A stretch of 64,000 nt of DNA, from contig NC_088777.1 in assembly GCF_954871325.1 (NCBI RefSeq), forward strand, positions 47,655,366-47,719,365, given 5' to 3'. Below, in pieces: positions 60,516-64,000 of this stretch. A model generated the notes under the pieces. It was not told where the DNA came from, did not search any database, and saw only the letters and a program-made list of their open reading frames with translations. The translations under genes and the position numbers were made by a program. Position 1 is the first letter of the stretch; the number at the start of each line of letters is the position of its first letter. This DNA is from Gordionus sp. m RMFG-2023. Its lineage: Eukaryota > Nematomorpha > Gordioida > Chordodea > Parachordodidae.

Positions 60516-62615
60516 CAGTTCCATAACCCTAATAACCGTCATGTCTTTTCTATATCTCAGTAGTTCTCTTTGTATTTATATACATAAAACATGCAATATC
60601 TTGGTTTATGTTAAAAGGTGTCAAATAAATAATTTTAAAATACAAGAAGATCCATTATATATATAAGTTAGAGCCAATATCTCATTTTTACAACTTTAAA
60701 TCATTTTTTAAGCGCGTTTTTTAGATTTAAAAATCAAATTTTACTGGGAATATATTCTATCATGATTGAAATACCTATCATATGAATTGTAGACAATTTT
60801 GATGTTAACCTTTTAGTCATTTATAATTTGTATATAAAAAATATATGGAAAATTGAATATAAATTATATTAAGTTTAATTCATGGAAAAATTGTTTGTTT
60901 TATAAAAAATGCGCTCAAAAAATGATTTAAAGTTGAAAAAACTACACATTGACCTGTAATCGCTTCCGATCTATTACATTTATCATACTCCGTATTACAC
61001 AACCGTCATATATATCTAATTTTTAGTAAACTAATTTTGCGCATTCATTGTTATTTTGTCAAGTCATCGTTATCAAAATTAATATTTCCAAATGTGCAAG
61101 ATGTAAAAGATATTACAAAAAAGTTAAAATTATTAGAATATTATTTCTCTTCGTTTGTGAAATATATTATATTTACTGCTCTGTTTCTCATATGAAAAAC
61201 TTGTTATTTACAAAATATTATCTGTAAGAAAAAATATAATATTAATAAACAAATTATTTTAGACTTTAAATTGTGTGTTATCTTTATATACTATTATAAA
61301 CGCTAAAGGTTTAAAGGAATTACCAAAGGTTCTCTTGAGTAAGGTGGCTGGATATAAAAGAATTAACGAAGTTCTCTAAGTGAGGCGGATTATAAAAAAG
61401 GAGTTAACCAGAATCCTCTTTTATGTAAGTGACCTTCGCGCTAATATTTTTACAGTAAGCCATGTCGCACGCAAGTGCTGCAGAATTTTTTTTTTACAAC
61501 AACTACCTAGTTAGCTTCAGAAAAAAAATCCTAATCCTTGCTGGATTTGATCCCAAATAAATGAAGTAAGTTATATAAGCATTCACCGACTAGTTAACGG
61601 AAGCAATCAAAACCTGCAATTTATTTTATACATATTATAACCATGCAAAAATGTTAAGCACAAAATATTGTTTTTAAGTGTATGAATATATATATACAAA
61701 GAAGCACGGGATTGGGGGGAGGGGGGTTAAAAATTTGCCATTCTTTTGGGATTTCAAATGTGATATCTTTATAGATAATTTTTCTTACAGCCTTCATGAA
61801 CAGCTTTTATCATATGATAGAAAAAAACGTTTTGCCGAGAAGCAAAAATAAATGATAATAGCTAAACTCAAGGAATGTTCAAACTTTAGGAGATTTTTTA
61901 AAATATATTTAAAAATTAAATTATCCGAACTAAGGAGTGGGATTAAAGGTCAAGGAGATAAGGGTTAGAATTAACTACATGTTTGAGAAATATGAGATAG
62001 GTTTAAGATATATTAAAAATGGTTTTTAATAAAAGTATATAATTTATTATTATTACCCTCAAATCTGACAGGTCTTGCGATTATAAATAGGCCAATATAA
62101 ATTTAAATAAATCAGCTAATGGTAATATCTATGTGCTTTGACCATAATCAAAATATGTTAGGTGTGATCAATTATTTAGGCCATGCTATACTAAATTGGA
62201 TGATGAACATGATAAAAAATTAGAAATGATGAGACACTTATAAATATTTTATTTTTGTTTTATAAAAAAAATTTTTTTTTAAAATTAAATACAATTCATT
62301 AATAATATATTTCATTAATTAATAGTTTTATAATATAATATTTGACTTTTTTGATCATTTTAAAAAGTGTGGGGGGCTAAGTCAAATGACGTAAAAAAAA
62401 TTATAAAAAAAATAATTTATTATATATAAATTTGAGCTAATAAAATTTATTTAGGAGAAAAATTTTTAATTTATTTATATATAAATGAATAGAAAACGCC
62501 GCTTTATTAAAATCGTAAATATGCTTAAAAAAACAATTATACCAAAATTAGCATGACATATTTATAATGAAAAAAAAATTATAGATGAAGGAGTATTATA
62601 AGTATTTATAAAATA
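60516..62615. other. Intergenic spacer with a short tandem repeat
   Basis: AT-rich. At 61,310-61,440 a unit of about 44-58 bp (gaattaccaaaggttctc ... gtggctggatata; gaattaacgaagttctc ... gcggattata; gagttaaccagaatcctc ...) occurs three times. A 6-G run lies at 61,718. No gene recognised. Confidence 0.55.
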
Positions 62616-62619
62616 TAAT

Positions 62620-63969
62620 CTAATGTTTAATAATATTGCATGCACAGGAAGATGAATCAGAGGGGTAGCAGCAAAAGTTATCATTCAGCATATCGATATC
62701 GCCATTCACAAAATTACTATCTGCCAAATTTTTATGATAAAAATAAAAATATATACCCAAAATATGCGGGAATTATTATAAGGGGATCTCGAAACCACTA
62801 AATTGCCCTCTTTCGAACGTTCATTTATTCCTCCTAGCTAATATAGAATTCCAATTTTTTTAAAAAAAAATAATCTATTTGAATTCTCAAAGTGTGAATT
62901 ATACCAGTTGAGGAAGAACTGGTCATATTGTATTGATTAGCGGTATTAGAAGACGTTTTATTGCAGAAATTTCCGGAGCGATTTTTATGAGAGTTAGCAT
63001 GATGGGTTTGTTGTTGTTTATCACAGGTGGTTGTGTGAACCTTTTTCGAGTTGTTTTTCAACGAGTTCTTGCTATCTCCATTGGTCGAAATATATTTAGC
63101 ATTATGGCAATTAGCATTGTTTTTTGTGTAATTGTTTGCGAGGCCATTGGTTGAATCCTTATTTTTTTATTTGTTATTATACAGTGTTGTGCAGATTTAA
63201 TTAATTCCATATTTTTTTTTAAATTCGTTTGTAAATAAAATTATTAAACTCGTAAAAATATTGATACGAATTAAATATGTTATTATTTTTTTTTGCAGGT
63301 CAAATAATTTTATTTTCCAATAAATTAAAAAAAATATGGAAATGTTTTTCATCAAACCTGGTCAACACTGTAATCGTTATCATAATTATGAGATTGACAA
63401 ACTTATATATTTATAAATATCGCCCAAAACCACAAATTAAAAATTCATAAAAAATCATGCAAGTTGGGGAAAAAAAAAATAATGGATGGAATATTTATTT
63501 AAAATTAAGGTCTTGTCTCGCTGGATGCATGGATAGTAAAAAAGTACTATTACGATGCGATCCGGATCTGAAGTTTTAATCGTTCGGGCCGGGTTCTAAA
63601 GCTAAATTTTGCCGGGCCGGTTCTAAGCCGCAACAAATTCCAAGTCTCACATCAAAATTTTAAAAAGAAATACAAAAAGAATTATAATATGAAACATAAA
63701 TGTATGGTTTTTATTCTGAGGTTAATTTTGACGCCAGTTTAAAATAGTTTCACCTATAAATCGATGGTATAAAGAAAATCGAATTTAACAGTAAATTAAT
63801 AATTTTTATTTAAAAACATGATTTTTGGAAGAGGAAGATATTTGATTCGTATCGTTGGTCTCGTTCGAGTTAGGGTAATAATTGGAGTTGTTGGCATAAT
63901 AGTAACAACTGGATGGCGGGTAACCGGAATCATCCATATCTCTAGGTCCATCCATCCTATCTTTTTCGT
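62620..63969 (-). CDS. Asn/Ser-rich protein, 3' exons (5' part beyond the window)
   Basis: Three exons join in phase on the minus strand: 63,969-63,818, 63,157-62,905 and 62,720-62,620. They encode about 168 residues, with acceptors at aaag/, taag/ and gcag/, donors /gttttt and /gtataa, and a stop at 62,620-62,622. Sequence: MDGPRDMDDSGYPPSSCYYY and SNYYPNSNETNDTNQ in the first, NNYTKNNANCHNAKY and NQYNMTSSSSTD in the second, then NDNFCCYPSDSSSCAC near the end. No domain is recognised; the composition (Asn, Ser, Thr, Tyr) is that of disordered tails of regulators such as transcription factors, which is only a guess. Clean phase agreement and bias unlike chance AT-rich frames support a real gene. 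Confidence 0.55.
63540..63660. repeat. GGCCGGG-rich MITE relic in an intron of the Asn-rich gene
   Basis: Contains cgttcgggccgggttct and ttgccgggccggttctaa, like the subterminal ggcccgg blocks of the MITE at 41,620-42,110. Ends not defined. Confidence 0.45.
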
Positions 63970-64000
63970 CTTTAAAAAATAATTTTTTTAAAATAAAACC

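Noticed and set aside
1-64000. tRNA or rRNA genes
   Set aside because: No A/B-box pairs with a foldable cloverleaf and no rRNA-like blocks were noticed by eye; a covariance search would be needed to be certain.

Overview
The window is AT-rich (roughly three quarters A+T by eye) animal nuclear DNA. It carries three spliced genes that can be rebuilt exon by exon, part of a fourth, and a very high load of DNA transposons, chiefly hAT. Evidence for an animal: a full DNAJB11 (ERdj3) gene with animal-type C terminus, a KRI1 ribosome-biogenesis gene, and a secreted Ly6/Quiver-type GPI-anchored protein like those of arthropods and other invertebrates. Introns of 41-43 nt and A-rich 3' splice sites point to an invertebrate with very compact introns; the species cannot be told from this sequence.

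Layout. (1) 1-25.7 kb is repeat desert: several copies of one unclassified repeat (here called R: R1 at about 0.3-4.6 kb, R2 at 8.66-13.4 kb, an inverted piece R3 at 14.5-16.4 kb, R4 at 16.4-24.2 kb), interrupted by hAT elements (6.4-8.66 kb; 16,640-19,301 with an exact 8-bp target duplication) and by 3' pieces of a LINE with a restriction-like endonuclease domain (13.4-14.0 kb and 24.2-25.7 kb). R2 and R4, each with its LINE tail, form a ~5.4 kb direct duplication. (2) 26.2-28.0 kb holds a decayed hAT element and another LINE 3' end. (3) 29,240-34,210 (-) is DNAJB11, ten exons, 360 codons, with hAT-type miniature elements in its introns. (4) 34.4-42.6 kb is again mobile DNA: a ZMYM1-type hAT relic, an element with ~75-bp inverted ends holding an OTU-like protease fragment and a GATCTT-rich fold-back MITE, and a LINE (+) broken by a MITE. 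(5) 43,205-56,508 (+) is KRI1 with at least thirteen coding exons; its largest intron (4.4 kb) contains a 3,072-bp hAT element with internal palindrome, and another intron holds a 760-bp hAT deletion derivative. (6) 56,991-57,903 (-) is the Ly6/Quiver gene, convergent with KRI1. (7) 58.5-60.1 kb is a decayed LINE of a second family. (8) 62,620-63,969 (-) is the 3' part of an unrecognised Asn/Ser-rich protein gene running off the right edge.

The host genes have unrelated jobs: ER chaperoning (DNAJB11), nucleolar 40S ribosome assembly (KRI1) and a cell-surface Ly6 protein. The notable biology is structural: very small introns, hAT bursts with clear target duplications inside host introns, nested and palindromic hAT derivatives, and the unclassified R repeat.
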